This document shows positions 15,703 to 23,609 of a stretch of 64,000 bases of DNA, in pieces. The stretch covers positions 186,001 through 250,000 of the forward strand of contig JBLHZY010000001.1 of the NCBI GenBank assembly GCA_047631555.1. Direction: 5' to 3'. A model generated the notes under the pieces. The model did not search any database, was not told the origin of the DNA, and saw only the letters and a list, made by a program, of their open reading frames with translations. The DNA comes from JBLHZY01 sp047631555. GTDB taxonomy: Bacteria; Pseudomonadota; Alphaproteobacteria; Rhodobacterales; Rhodobacteraceae. The position numbers and the translations under genes were made by a program. How positions within the stretch are numbered: the stretch's first letter is position 1; every line of letters starts with the position of its first letter.

Positions 15703-17106
15703 ATGATTGCTAAGCCGACAAAACTTCCCACAGATATGGGCCCGATTCACTTTGTTGGGATTGGTGGCATCGGCATGTCGGGCATCGCTGAAGTGCTGCT
15801 CAACCATGGCTATAAGGTGCAAGGCAGCGATCTGAAGAAAAGCAAAATCACCGACCGTTTAGAGAAGCTCGGCGCGCAAATCTTTGAAGGCCAGCGCGGC
15901 GAAAACCTTGAAGGCGCGGAGGTCGTTGTGATCTCGTCGGCGATCAAACCGGGCAATCCAGAGCTTGATGCCGCGCGTCTTGCAGGCCTGCCGGTTGTGC
16001 GCCGCGCCGAGATGCTGGCCGAGCTGATGCGGATGAAATCCAACATCGCCGTAGCTGGCACCCACGGCAAAACCACAACAACAACAATGGTCGCCACAAT
16101 CCTCGATGCAGGCGGCATTGACCCGACCGTGATCAACGGCGGCATCATCCATGCTTACGGCTCAAACGCGCGCATGGGGCAGGGCGAATGGATGGTCGTT
16201 GAGGCTGATGAAAGCGACGGGACGTTCAACCGCCTGCCCGCCACCATCGCCATCGTGACCAACATCGACCCCGAGCATATGGAGCACTGGGGCACCGAGG
16301 AAAACCTGCACCAAGGCTTTCTCGATTTCGTCTCCAACATCCCTTTTTATGGCCTCGCGGTCTGCTGCACCGATGATCCTGATGTGCAAAGTTTGGTCGG
16401 CAAAATCACTGACCGGCGCGTCGTGACCTTTGGCTTTAACGCCCAAGCCGATGTTCGCGCCATTAACCTCACCTATAAAGCCGGGGTCGCGCATTTCGAT
16501 ATAGCGTTGCAAGCCGAAGACATCCTGATCGAGGGCTGCTCGCTGCCTATGCCCGGCGATCACAACGTTTCCAACGCGCTTTCGGCTGTGGCTGTGGCGC
16601 GCCATCTTGGCATGAAGCCCGAGGATATCCGCGCAGCGCTGGCCGGTTTTGCAGGCGTCAATCGCCGCTTTACCAAGGTCGGCGAAGTGAACGGCGTGAC
16701 GATTATTGACGATTACGGCCACCATCCGGTCGAGATCGCCGCTGTCCTTAAAGCCGCGCGCCAATCCACCGAAGGGCGCGTTATCGCTGTCCATCAGCCG
16801 CACCGCTACAGCCGGCTTCATACGCTTTTTGAGGATTTCTGCGCTTGTTTTAATGACGCAGATGTTGTGGCCATTGCCGAAGTTTACAGCGCGGGCGAAG
16901 AGCCGATTGAAGGGGCCGGGCGCGATGATCTTGTCGCGGGCCTGATCCGTCATGGCCACCGCCACGCGCGCGCCATCGTTTCCGAGGATGATCTCGAGCG
17001 GCTGGTCCGCGAACAGGCGCGCCCGGGCGATATGGTTGTCTGCCTTGGCGCAGGGACAATTTCCACATGGGCGAATGGGCTTCCGGCCCGCCTTGCGAAA
17101 GGATAG
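15703..17106 (+). CDS. murC: UDP-N-acetylmuramate--L-alanine ligase MurC
   Basis: A 467-residue Mur ligase adding L-Ala to UDP-MurNAc. The N-terminal FVGIGGIGMSGIAE binds UDP, GTHGKTT (119-125) binds ATP, and DDYGHHPVEI plus HQPHRYSR are MurC-specific. No strong Shine-Dalgarno is visible before the ATG (AGAAAG only). Next in the usual order would be murB, but 3.4 kb of membrane-protein genes intervenes. Confidence 0.97.
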   Translation: MIAKPTKLPTDMGPIHFVGIGGIGMSGIAEVLLNHGYKVQGSDLKKSKITDRLEKLGAQIFEGQRGENLEGAEVVVISSAIKPGNPELDAARLAGLPVVRRAEMLAELMRMKSNIAVAGTHGKTTTTTMVATILDAGGIDPTVINGGIIHAYGSNARMGQGEWMVVEADESDGTFNRLPATIAIVTNIDPEHMEHWGTEENLHQGFLDFVSNIPFYGLAVCCTDDPDVQSLVGKITDRRVVTFGFNAQADVRAINLTYKAGVAHFDIALQAEDILIEGCSLPMPGDHNVSNALSAVAVARHLGMKPEDIRAALAGFAGVNRRFTKVGEVNGVTIIDDYGHHPVEIAAVLKAARQSTEGRVIAVHQPHRYSRLHTLFEDFCACFNDADVVAIAEVYSAGEEPIEGAGRDDLVAGLIRHGHRHARAIVSEDDLERLVREQARPGDMVVCLGAGTISTWANGLPARLAKG

Positions 17107-17109
17107 CGG

Positions 17110-18309
17110 ATGGCAGAGGCCCTTCAAAGACGGATTGGCCTAGGGCTTTTGACCGCTTATGGCGTCGGCATCATGGTCGGCGCGGGCATCTATGTTTTGG
17201 TCGGCGCGGCTGTGGGCGAGGCGGGCGTTTGGGCGCCGGTCTCTTTCTTGCTTGCCGGGCTCGTCGCCGTGCCAACCGCGCTGACATTCTCCGAATTATC
17301 GGCCCGCATTCCAGAGGCCGCAGGCGATCCGGCCTATATCGAGGCGGGGCTAAAGACGCACTCATTGGCGATGCTGGTGGGATGGATCAACGTTATTGTC
17401 GGCACGATTGCCGCAGCGGCGGTTCTGCGCGGCGGGGTCGGCTACCTGACATCAATCTTCGATATTCCAGAGCTTTACGCGATTGTTGGGCTGGGATTGG
17501 CGCTGATCGGGGTTGCGATTGTCGGCGTGATGGAAAGCCTAGCATTGGCCGCAGTGCTGACGGTGATCGAGGTGATCGGCTTGATGCTGGTGATCTATGC
17601 AGGCTTCAATGCCGCGCCCGTCGCCCAATGGAGCGCACCCGCAGCGCCGGTTTGGTCTGGCGTTTTCGGCGCATCAATTTTCGCGTTTTTCGCCTTTATC
17701 GGCTTTGATGATATCGTCAACATGGCCGAGGAAACCCGCGCGCCAAGCCGCAATATGCCGCGCGCGATCCTCATTGCGCTGGCGATCACGGCGCTGCTTT
17801 ATGCGCTTGTCTCGCTGGCGGCTGTGCGCTCTGTCCCGCAAGAGATTATCGCGACATCCGACCGCCCGCTTGCGCTCGTTTGGGAGGCGGGCATGGGAAG
17901 CTCGGCGCTGTTCCTTTCCGCCATCGCTGTCGCGGCCGCGCTTAACGGGGTTTTGGCCCAGATCGTCATGGCGAGCCGGGTGCTTTATGGGCTTGGGCGC
18001 CGCGCGCCGAGCCTTGCGATTTTTCACCATGCGCATGCCCGCTTTGGCACGCCGGTTTTGGCGACTGTGCTGGTTGGCATCGCGCTGATTGGGGCGGCGC
18101 TGACGCTGCCTGTGGCGACCTTGGCCGAGGGCGCAACGATTGCTTTGTTGGCGGTCTTTGCCGTGGTCAATCTTGCGCTGATCGTGCTCAAACGGCGCGT
18201 CCCCGAAGCGCCGTTTCGGGTTTGGACAATCGTGCCCTACCTCGGCTTGCTCACCTGTGTGGGAAGCTTTGCCGCCGCGCTTGCGGGCTTTGAAATGGGA
18301 GGGCATTAG
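17110..18309 (+). CDS. APC family amino acid permease
   Basis: A 399-residue transporter of the amino acid-polyamine-organocation superfamily with about 11-12 membrane segments. The first helix pair reads YGVGIMVGAGIYVLVGAAVGEAG, the unwound substrate-binding GxG motif. FSELSARIPEAAGDPAY and FAFIGFDDIVNMAEE are conserved family blocks. The start lies 3 nt after murC, and AAAGGATAG inside the murC end can serve as ribosome site. Substrate cannot be predicted. A permease inside the murC-murB interval is unusual and may simply exploit dcw transcription. Confidence 0.85.
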   Translation: MAEALQRRIGLGLLTAYGVGIMVGAGIYVLVGAAVGEAGVWAPVSFLLAGLVAVPTALTFSELSARIPEAAGDPAYIEAGLKTHSLAMLVGWINVIVGTIAAAAVLRGGVGYLTSIFDIPELYAIVGLGLALIGVAIVGVMESLALAAVLTVIEVIGLMLVIYAGFNAAPVAQWSAPAAPVWSGVFGASIFAFFAFIGFDDIVNMAEETRAPSRNMPRAILIALAITALLYALVSLAAVRSVPQEIIATSDRPLALVWEAGMGSSALFLSAIAVAAALNGVLAQIVMASRVLYGLGRRAPSLAIFHHAHARFGTPVLATVLVGIALIGAALTLPVATLAEGATIALLAVFAVVNLALIVLKRRVPEAPFRVWTIVPYLGLLTCVGSFAAALAGFEMGGH

Positions 18310-18312
18310 GCC

Positions 18313-18567
18313 ATGAGTGCCTCGCTAATTGCCACATGTCTTTGGGTTCTGGGCTGTACGCTGACGGCCTTCTTGCCGATGAAGCGCCAATATATTCCCG
18401 GTCTTACCCTGTTGATTATATTGCCCTTTATGCTGGCGGCTTTGGCCTATCAACACGGGATTTGGGTGCCGTTGGCGGTTCTGGCGGCGGCAATTTCGCT
18501 GTTTCGCCGCCCGCTTATCCATCTGTTTCAATGGCTTTACACCCGCCTGAAAGGAGCCAGCTCATGA
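18313..18567 (+). CDS. DUF2484 small membrane protein (first copy)
   Basis: An 84-residue hydrophobic protein with two or three membrane segments (about 4-20, 27-50, 52-62). It matches the DUF2484 family, which in Rhodobacterales sits next to murB; the function is unknown. It starts 3 nt after the permease stop, with GGAGGG just upstream. It shares the plan 'ATCLWV...P.KR..P...L..LG' with the next gene, which overlaps its stop (ATGA). The pair are probably ancient duplicates. Confidence 0.75.
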   Translation: MSASLIATCLWVLGCTLTAFLPMKRQYIPGLTLLIILPFMLAALAYQHGIWVPLAVLAAAISLFRRPLIHLFQWLYTRLKGASS

Positions 18568-18812
18568 CCCTCTCTGTCGCTTTGGCCTGCCTCTGGGCCG
18601 TTATGGCAAACATGATCGCCATGTTTCCCTCAAAGAAAAATCACTGGCCCGCGGCTTATGTTTTGATCGCGCTTGGCGTGCCGCTTTTGGGCTATGTAAC
18701 CTATGAGAACGGCCCCGCGATTGGGCTGCTTGTTTTGGCGGCTGGCGCCTCTATCCTGCGCTGGCCGGTGATCTATTTTGGCCGCTGGTTAAGGGCGCTT
18801 GTTAAGGGGTAA
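18564..18812 (+). CDS. DUF2484 small membrane protein (second copy)
   Basis: An 82-residue membrane protein starting MTLSVALACLWAV, coupled to the preceding paralogue by ATGA overlap and preceded by AAGGAG at 18551. Similarity to the first copy includes ACLWAVMANMIAMFPSKK versus ATCLWVLGCTLTAFLPMK, and the closing RWPVIYFGRWLR versus RRPLIHLFQWLY. An in-frame start at 18336 would overlap the first copy almost completely and is rejected. No function is known. Confidence 0.75.
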   Translation: MTLSVALACLWAVMANMIAMFPSKKNHWPAAYVLIALGVPLLGYVTYENGPAIGLLVLAAGASILRWPVIYFGRWLRALVKG

Positions 18813-18817
18813 TCGAG

Positions 18818-19246
18818 ATGTTTCCTGCACGTAAGAATTTGAAATCGCTCGGTATTGTTGGGGCGTTTGTCTTTGTTTTGATGATCGGCCCGCTGATGAA
18901 GGGCGCGCAAAATTATGGATTTGAGGGCTTTGGCTACATTCTGATTTTGCTGGGAATTGTGCTTGGTGTTGCGCTTTTGAGCATCGTTGTGTTGCGAAAG
19001 CTTGGGTCTGGCGCTTGGACGGTTTGCGCGATGGTATTGGGCTTTGTAATCTTTGGCGGCGTGCTGATGATGATGGGCACAAGCGGTTGGGATGGGATCG
19101 CGTATTTTCTGCTTTTGGCGGGGGTTTTGGTCCCGCTTTTGGTCGGCTGGCTACTGGGCGGCGCGTACCAGTTCTTTCGCTGGCGCAAACAGGGGTTTCG
19201 TGGCGACGATCCAGCAAAACAAAACGCCGATGAGGGCGACGCTTAG
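18818..19246 (+). CDS. Small membrane protein, tandem family member A
   Basis: A 142-residue hydrophobic protein with about four predicted membrane segments and a charged C-terminal tail. I do not recognise a named family. Its C-terminal block VPLLVGWLLGGAYQFFRWRK aligns with the ends of the three following genes (PILVGWLAGAAYQLGRSR in C), and MFPARKNLK resembles MFSAKRVM. It is therefore the most diverged of four paralogues in a row. AAGGGG precedes the ATG. Its location between DUF2484 and murB suggests an envelope role, but that is only context. Confidence 0.7.
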   Translation: MFPARKNLKSLGIVGAFVFVLMIGPLMKGAQNYGFEGFGYILILLGIVLGVALLSIVVLRKLGSGAWTVCAMVLGFVIFGGVLMMMGTSGWDGIAYFLLLAGVLVPLLVGWLLGGAYQFFRWRKQGFRGDDPAKQNADEGDA

Positions 19247-19321
19247 GTAAATCCGCGGCCTCATCTGCAATGCTGGCTCCCAAAGGACACGGAGACCAGT
19301 GAGTTATCAAAGGATGATGAT

Positions 19322-19744
19322 ATGCTTACTGCGAAGAAAGTGATGATTTGGGGCGCGGTGAGCTACTTCGCCTTTGTTGTCGTGACCAGCGTGGCGGCCG
19401 CACTCTATGTTTCCTTCTTTCCTGGAGACAGCCTCGACAAGCCTTCAACAGTTTTGCCGGTGCTTTTTGTCCACGTTACATTGGTTCTCATCACTTTTGG
19501 AGCGGTGAGCTATAGCGCGCTACGCCGTTACGGGGGACGGTATTGGATGTCGGTGACATTCCTTTTGGTTTTGGGGGGATTGATCCCAATTTTTGGCGTG
19601 CTAAACACGCGCAATTCGTGGGATTTCATTCCATATGTGATCGCCTTCCTGTTTGTCTCACTGCCAATTCTGTTGGGTTGGCTGGCCGGGGCGGCATATC
19701 AGCTGGGACGCAGCCGCTATTTGCGCGAGAGGCGCGATAATTAA
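19322..19744 (+). CDS. Small membrane protein, tandem family member B
   Basis: A 140-residue protein with about four membrane segments. Opening MLTAKKVMIWGAVSY and closing LPILLGWLAGAAYQLGRSR match members C and D. AAAGGATGATGAT precedes the ATG. A 75-bp gap separates it from member A. The last about 80 bp is near-identical in DNA to the end of member C, so gene conversion or recent duplication has homogenised the 3' end. No known function. Confidence 0.68.
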   Translation: MLTAKKVMIWGAVSYFAFVVVTSVAAALYVSFFPGDSLDKPSTVLPVLFVHVTLVLITFGAVSYSALRRYGGRYWMSVTFLLVLGGLIPIFGVLNTRNSWDFIPYVIAFLFVSLPILLGWLAGAAYQLGRSRYLRERRDN

Positions 19745-19870
19745 CGCGCGTTTAGGAGGGGTGTTATGTTTTCAGCGAAAAGAGTGATGATCGGGGCAGG
19801 TATGGTCGCTGCAGCTATCGTTGGTTGGGCTTCCCTGTTTGAGGGAAATTGGGGATTTGACGCATTTTTC
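19664..19870 (+). repeat. Direct repeat, copy 1 (members B/C junction)
   Basis: About 207 bp spanning the end of member B, the intergenic ribosome site and the start of member C. It recurs at 20081-20287, offset 417 bp, with only scattered base differences. It marks a tandem duplication whose unit is one whole gene plus its spacer. Confidence 0.9.
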
Positions 19871-20161
19871 CTTCCAGCGCTTATCGGGTTTTTTGGCGCA
19901 CTTTTCTTGACCTCATGCGCTGTCAGTTATGCGGTTTTGCGGCGCATAGGCCTGCGATATTGGGTTATCAGCGTGGCATTTCCGCTTCTGCCCGTGATTA
20001 TGCCATTGATCAAAAAGAATAGCGTGACGGGCGGCATCCCGAGCATTGGTGAATATCTTTTTTTCCTATTTGTTTCCGTGCCAATTCTGGTTGGCTGGCT
20101 GGCCGGGGCGGCATATCAGCTGGGACGCAGCCGCTATTTGCGCGCGAGGCGCGATAATTAA
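19766..20161 (+). CDS. Small membrane protein, tandem family member C
   Basis: A 131-residue protein with about four membrane segments. Residues 1-30 are nearly identical to member D, and its last about 25 residues nearly identical to member B. A strong ribosome site, AGGAGGGG, lies before the ATG and is repeated before member D. Codon and base composition look like the neighbours, so local duplication is more likely than import. No recognised domain. Confidence 0.68.
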   Translation: MFSAKRVMIGAGMVAAAIVGWASLFEGNWGFDAFFLPALIGFFGALFLTSCAVSYAVLRRIGLRYWVISVAFPLLPVIMPLIKKNSVTGGIPSIGEYLFFLFVSVPILVGWLAGAAYQLGRSRYLRARRDN

Positions 20162-20287
20162 CGCGCGTTTAGGAGGGGTGTTATGTTTTCAGCGAAAAGA
20201 GTGATGATCGGGGCAGGCATGGTCGCTGCAGCTATCGTTGGTTGGGCTGCCCTGTTTGAGGGAAATTGGGGACGTGACGCATTTTTC
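20081..20287 (+). repeat. Direct repeat, copy 2 (members C/D junction)
   Basis: Second copy of the 207-bp repeat, spanning the end of member C and the start of member D. The 417-bp offset is divisible by three and matches one gene plus spacer. Confidence 0.9.
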
Positions 20288-20593
20288 CTGCCGATGTTGG
20301 TCGTGTTTTGCAGCGCACTTTTCTTGACCTCAGGCGCGGCGAGCTATGCGATCTTGCGGCGCTTAGGTATGTGGTTTTGGGTGATCTGCGCGGCATTTCT
20401 GGTTCTGTTTGCGATCATAACCTTGATCAAAATGAGGGGCGCGACGGGCGGCTTCCCGGGCTTTGCTGAATTTCTCTTTTTCCTATTTGTGCTCGTGCCA
20501 ATTCTGGTTGGCTGGCTGGTCGGGGCAGGGTATCAGCTGTTTCGCGGGCGCAAAAGGCGCGCAACGCGTGAAGCGAAGGACGTTGAGACATGA
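20183..20593 (+). CDS. Small membrane protein, tandem family member D
   Basis: A 136-residue protein with about four membrane segments and a basic/acidic tail (RGRKRRATREAKDVET). The first about 35 residues differ from member C at two positions only (S23A, F31R). The terminal block is VPILVGWLVGAGYQLFRGRK. It overlaps the murB start by 4 nt (ATGA), so it is coupled to a core cell-wall gene. Function unknown. Confidence 0.7.
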   Translation: MFSAKRVMIGAGMVAAAIVGWAALFEGNWGRDAFFLPMLVVFCSALFLTSGAASYAILRRLGMWFWVICAAFLVLFAIITLIKMRGATGGFPGFAEFLFFLFVLVPILVGWLVGAGYQLFRGRKRRATREAKDVET

Positions 20594-21543
20594 GCAAATC
20601 CACTGGCCTTCCTGATGTGCGCGGCGTTTTGACGGCGGATCGCGCGCTTGATGATCTGACCTGGTTGCGCGTTGGTGGGCCTGCGGACTATTTGTTTCAG
20701 CCTGCTGATCCCGCTGATCTCAAAGCATTTTTGGCCGATTGCCCGCCCGAGGTTGCGATTTTCCCCATGGGCGTCGGCTCCAATCTGATCGTGCGCGATG
20801 GCGGCTTGCGGGCCGTTGTGATCCGCATGGGGCGCGGCTTTAACGGGATTGAGATTGAGGGCGGACGCGTGCGCGCGGGCGCTGCGGCGCTTGATGCGCA
20901 TGTGGCGCGCAAGGCGGCGGCGGCGGGCGTTGATCTTACGTTTTTGCGCACCATTCCGGGCGCGATTGGCGGGGCGGTGCGGATGAACGCGGGCTGCTAC
21001 GGCTCTTACGTGGCGGATCATTTGATCGAGGTGCAGGCGATCACGCGCGCGGGTGAAGAGATCACCATCACGCGCGATGATTTGAACCTGCGCTATCGTC
21101 AGAGCGATCTTCCCGAAGGGACTGTGATTATCTCTGCGCTGTTTGAGGGCAAGCCGGGCGATCCGGAGGCGCTTGAGGCGCGGATGATTGATCAGATCGC
21201 CAAGCGCGATGCGAGCCAGCCGACCAAAGAGCGTAGCGCCGGATCGACCTTTCGCAACCCGGCTGGATTTAGCTCAACCGGGCGGGCAGATGATGTTCAG
21301 GATCTCAAGGCCTGGAAGGTGATTGATGACGCGGGCATGCGCGGCGCGCGCCTTGGCGGGGCGCAGATGAGCGAGATGCATTCCAACTTTATGATCAATG
21401 CAGGCGGCGCCACAGCGGCCGATCTTGAAGGTTTAGGCGAAGAGGTGCGAAAAAAGGTTTTTCAAATCAGTGGCATCACGTTAGAGTGGGAAATCATGAG
21501 GGTCGGCGAACCGGCTCCTGATCTAGGCAAGTCGTCAAAATAA
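20590..21543 (+). CDS. murB: UDP-N-acetylenolpyruvoylglucosamine reductase MurB
   Basis: A 317-residue FAD enzyme reducing UDP-GlcNAc-enolpyruvate to UDP-MurNAc. The PCMH-type FAD domain includes LRVGGPADYL, GVGSNLIVRDGG and TIPGAIGGAVRMNAGCYG. GSTFRNP at 218-224 carries the catalytic serine (Ser219), and Glu262 (SEMHSNFMIN) is the second catalytic residue. The start overlaps the preceding small gene. Identity is certain. Confidence 0.97.
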   Translation: MSKSTGLPDVRGVLTADRALDDLTWLRVGGPADYLFQPADPADLKAFLADCPPEVAIFPMGVGSNLIVRDGGLRAVVIRMGRGFNGIEIEGGRVRAGAAALDAHVARKAAAAGVDLTFLRTIPGAIGGAVRMNAGCYGSYVADHLIEVQAITRAGEEITITRDDLNLRYRQSDLPEGTVIISALFEGKPGDPEALEARMIDQIAKRDASQPTKERSAGSTFRNPAGFSSTGRADDVQDLKAWKVIDDAGMRGARLGGAQMSEMHSNFMINAGGATAADLEGLGEEVRKKVFQISGITLEWEIMRVGEPAPDLGKSSK

Positions 21544-21636
21544 AAAATATGCCCCATAAAATCGGGGCGCGGTATCAATAGGTCGCGGGGAAAACCCTGC
21601 GCGTAAGGGCCCGAAAAGGGCTGTAAGAGGCAAGCA

Positions 21637-22572
21637 GTGAGTATGTCGAGCAGGGCAAACTCCAAAGTAGTTGTATTGATGGGCGGACCTTCGGCAGAGC
21701 GCGAAGTATCCCTTTCATCTGGGCGCGAATGCGCAGCAGCTCTGCGGGGAGAAGGCTATAACGTGGTTGAGCTTGATGCTGGCCGCGATTTGGCCGTGCA
21801 ATTGCTGGCTGAAAAGCCGGACGTTGTGTTTAATGCCATGCATGGGCCGGGCGGCGAAGATGGCTGCGTCCAAGGCATGCTGGAATGGATGGGCATACCC
21901 TATACGCATTCGGGCGTTTTATCCTCGGCTTTGGCGATGGATAAAGAGCGCTCCAAAGAGATGTTTCGCGCCGCGGGCTTGCCGGTGATGCACAGTATCA
22001 TTGCCCCCAAATCCGAAGTTTCCGCGCGCCATGTGATGGCGCCGCCCTATGTTGTGAAGCCCAATAACGAGGGCTCTTCTGTCGGGGTTTATCTCGTTCA
22101 TGAGGCGGCAAATGGCCCGCCTCTGCTTGATGAAGCCATGCCCGAAATGGTGATGGTTGAGGCCTTTGCGCCGGGTCGTGAGCTGACGACATCGGTGATG
22201 GGCACCGGGCCGAATGATCCGGGCGCATTGGCGGTGACGGATATTCTGACCGATGGTTGGTATGATTATGATGCCAAATATAAGCCCGGCGGTTCGCGCC
22301 ATGTGATGCCTGCAGAATTGCCTGCCGAGATTGAAGCGGCCTGTCTTGAATATGCCACCCGCGCGCATGAAGTTCTTGGCTGCAAAGGCGTCAGCCGCAC
22401 TGATTTTCGCTGGGATGAGGCGCGCGGCCTTGCGGGGCTGATCCTCCTTGAGGTCAACACCCAGCCCGGCATGACGCCCACATCCCTTACCCCAGAACAA
22501 GCCCAAGCCAAGGGCATGAGTTTTGGCGATATGTGCCGCTGGTTGGTGGAGGATGCCTCATGCAACCGTTGA
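21637..22572 (+). CDS. ddl: D-alanine--D-alanine ligase
   Basis: A 311-residue ATP-grasp enzyme making the D-Ala-D-Ala dipeptide used by MurF. VLMGGPSAEREVSLSSG is the N-terminal signature; PYVVKPNNEGSSVGVYLV and EVNTQPGMTPTSLTPEQA are ATP and product-site blocks. A GTG at 21637 is preferred because AAGAGG lies 7 nt upstream; the ATG at 21643 is the alternative. A 93-bp gap separates it from murB. Confidence 0.95.
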   Translation: MSMSSRANSKVVVLMGGPSAEREVSLSSGRECAAALRGEGYNVVELDAGRDLAVQLLAEKPDVVFNAMHGPGGEDGCVQGMLEWMGIPYTHSGVLSSALAMDKERSKEMFRAAGLPVMHSIIAPKSEVSARHVMAPPYVVKPNNEGSSVGVYLVHEAANGPPLLDEAMPEMVMVEAFAPGRELTTSVMGTGPNDPGALAVTDILTDGWYDYDAKYKPGGSRHVMPAELPAEIEAACLEYATRAHEVLGCKGVSRTDFRWDEARGLAGLILLEVNTQPGMTPTSLTPEQAQAKGMSFGDMCRWLVEDASCNR

Positions 22573-23609
22573 ATGGCCAGACCCGCGACCAAGGCGTTTC
22601 CATCGGCAAGGCGCGGATTGCGCGCGGGCCGGGGGCAACGTCATTTAGTGCACAAACGGCGCAATCGGACCCCGCAGGGCGCGCCGCCCTCGCAGGGCAC
22701 GCTGCTCCCGAAGCGCCGCTGCAAAAAACATCCGCCCCAAGCCAGACCAAACGCGATCCTGCGCCCTCGCGCATGGCGTATCGCTTTCATCGCCTCTGGC
22801 TCACCCCCGGCTTTCGCCTATCATTGCGCGCAGGCCTGCCTGCCGTGCTGACCTTTGCCGCCGTCGCCTTTTACTTTGGCCAAGACAACAACCGCCAAGA
22901 TTTCATCGATCGCGCTGCCGAAATCCGCCGCTCCGTGGAAGAGCGCCCCGAATTCATGGTCAAACTGATGGCCGTTGATGGCGCCTCGGATGAGCTTTCG
23001 GCCGATATCCGCGAAGTCCTGCCGCTTGATTTTCCGATCTCTTCGTTTGATCTGGATCTGGTGGCGATGAAGGACGCGATCCAAGAGCTTGGCCCCGTGG
23101 CGCGCGCCGATCTGCGGATCAAAGCGGGCGGCATTTTGCAGGTTGAGATCACCGAGCGCACGCCTGCTGTTGTCTGGCGCGGGCTAAATGATGTTGAGCT
23201 GCTGGATGCTTATGGCAACCGGGTTGCGGGGATTTCCTCGCGCATGGAGCGCGCCGATCTGCCGCTGATTGCGGGCGAGGGGGCCGAGAATAACGTCGCC
23301 CAAGCGCTGCGCCTTTTGGCGACAGCCTCGCCGATTGAGCAACGCATTCGCGGGCTTGTGCGGATGGGCGAGCGGCGCTGGGACATCGTGCTTGATAACG
23401 ATCAGCGCATCCTTCTGCCCCAAGACAATCCCGTGCAAGCGCTGCAACAAGTGATCGCACTGGACCAAGCCCAAGAGCTGCTTTCGCGCGATGTGATCGC
23501 GATTGATATGCGCAATATTCACCGCCCGACCCTGCGGATGGCCCCGATGGCCACCGAAGAGTTGCGCCGGATCAAAGACATAGAACTTGGAGCCCAAAAC
23601 GATGAGTGA
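22560..23609 (+). CDS. ftsQ: Cell division protein FtsQ
   Basis: A 349-residue bitopic divisome protein. A cytoplasmic region (1-78) is followed by a membrane segment (about 87-105), a POTRA domain (ISSFDLDLVAMKDAIQELGPVARADLRIKAGG) and the FtsQ beta domain (VEITERTPAVVWR). The start MQPLNG at 22560 is preceded by GGAGG and overlaps the ddl end by 13 bp. The Ala/Pro/Gln-rich cytoplasmic part (about 10-65) looks long and low-complexity for the family. Translationally linked to ftsA. Confidence 0.92.
   Translation: MQPLNGQTRDQGVSIGKARIARGPGATSFSAQTAQSDPAGRAALAGHAAPEAPLQKTSAPSQTKRDPAPSRMAYRFHRLWLTPGFRLSLRAGLPAVLTFAAVAFYFGQDNNRQDFIDRAAEIRRSVEERPEFMVKLMAVDGASDELSADIREVLPLDFPISSFDLDLVAMKDAIQELGPVARADLRIKAGGILQVEITERTPAVVWRGLNDVELLDAYGNRVAGISSRMERADLPLIAGEGAENNVAQALRLLATASPIEQRIRGLVRMGERRWDIVLDNDQRILLPQDNPVQALQQVIALDQAQELLSRDVIAIDMRNIHRPTLRMAPMATEELRRIKDIELGAQNDE

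Noticed and set aside
18336..18563. Longer start for the second DUF2484 gene
   Set aside because: It would overlap the first DUF2484 gene almost fully; ATG 18564 has AAGGAG and an ATGA overlap.
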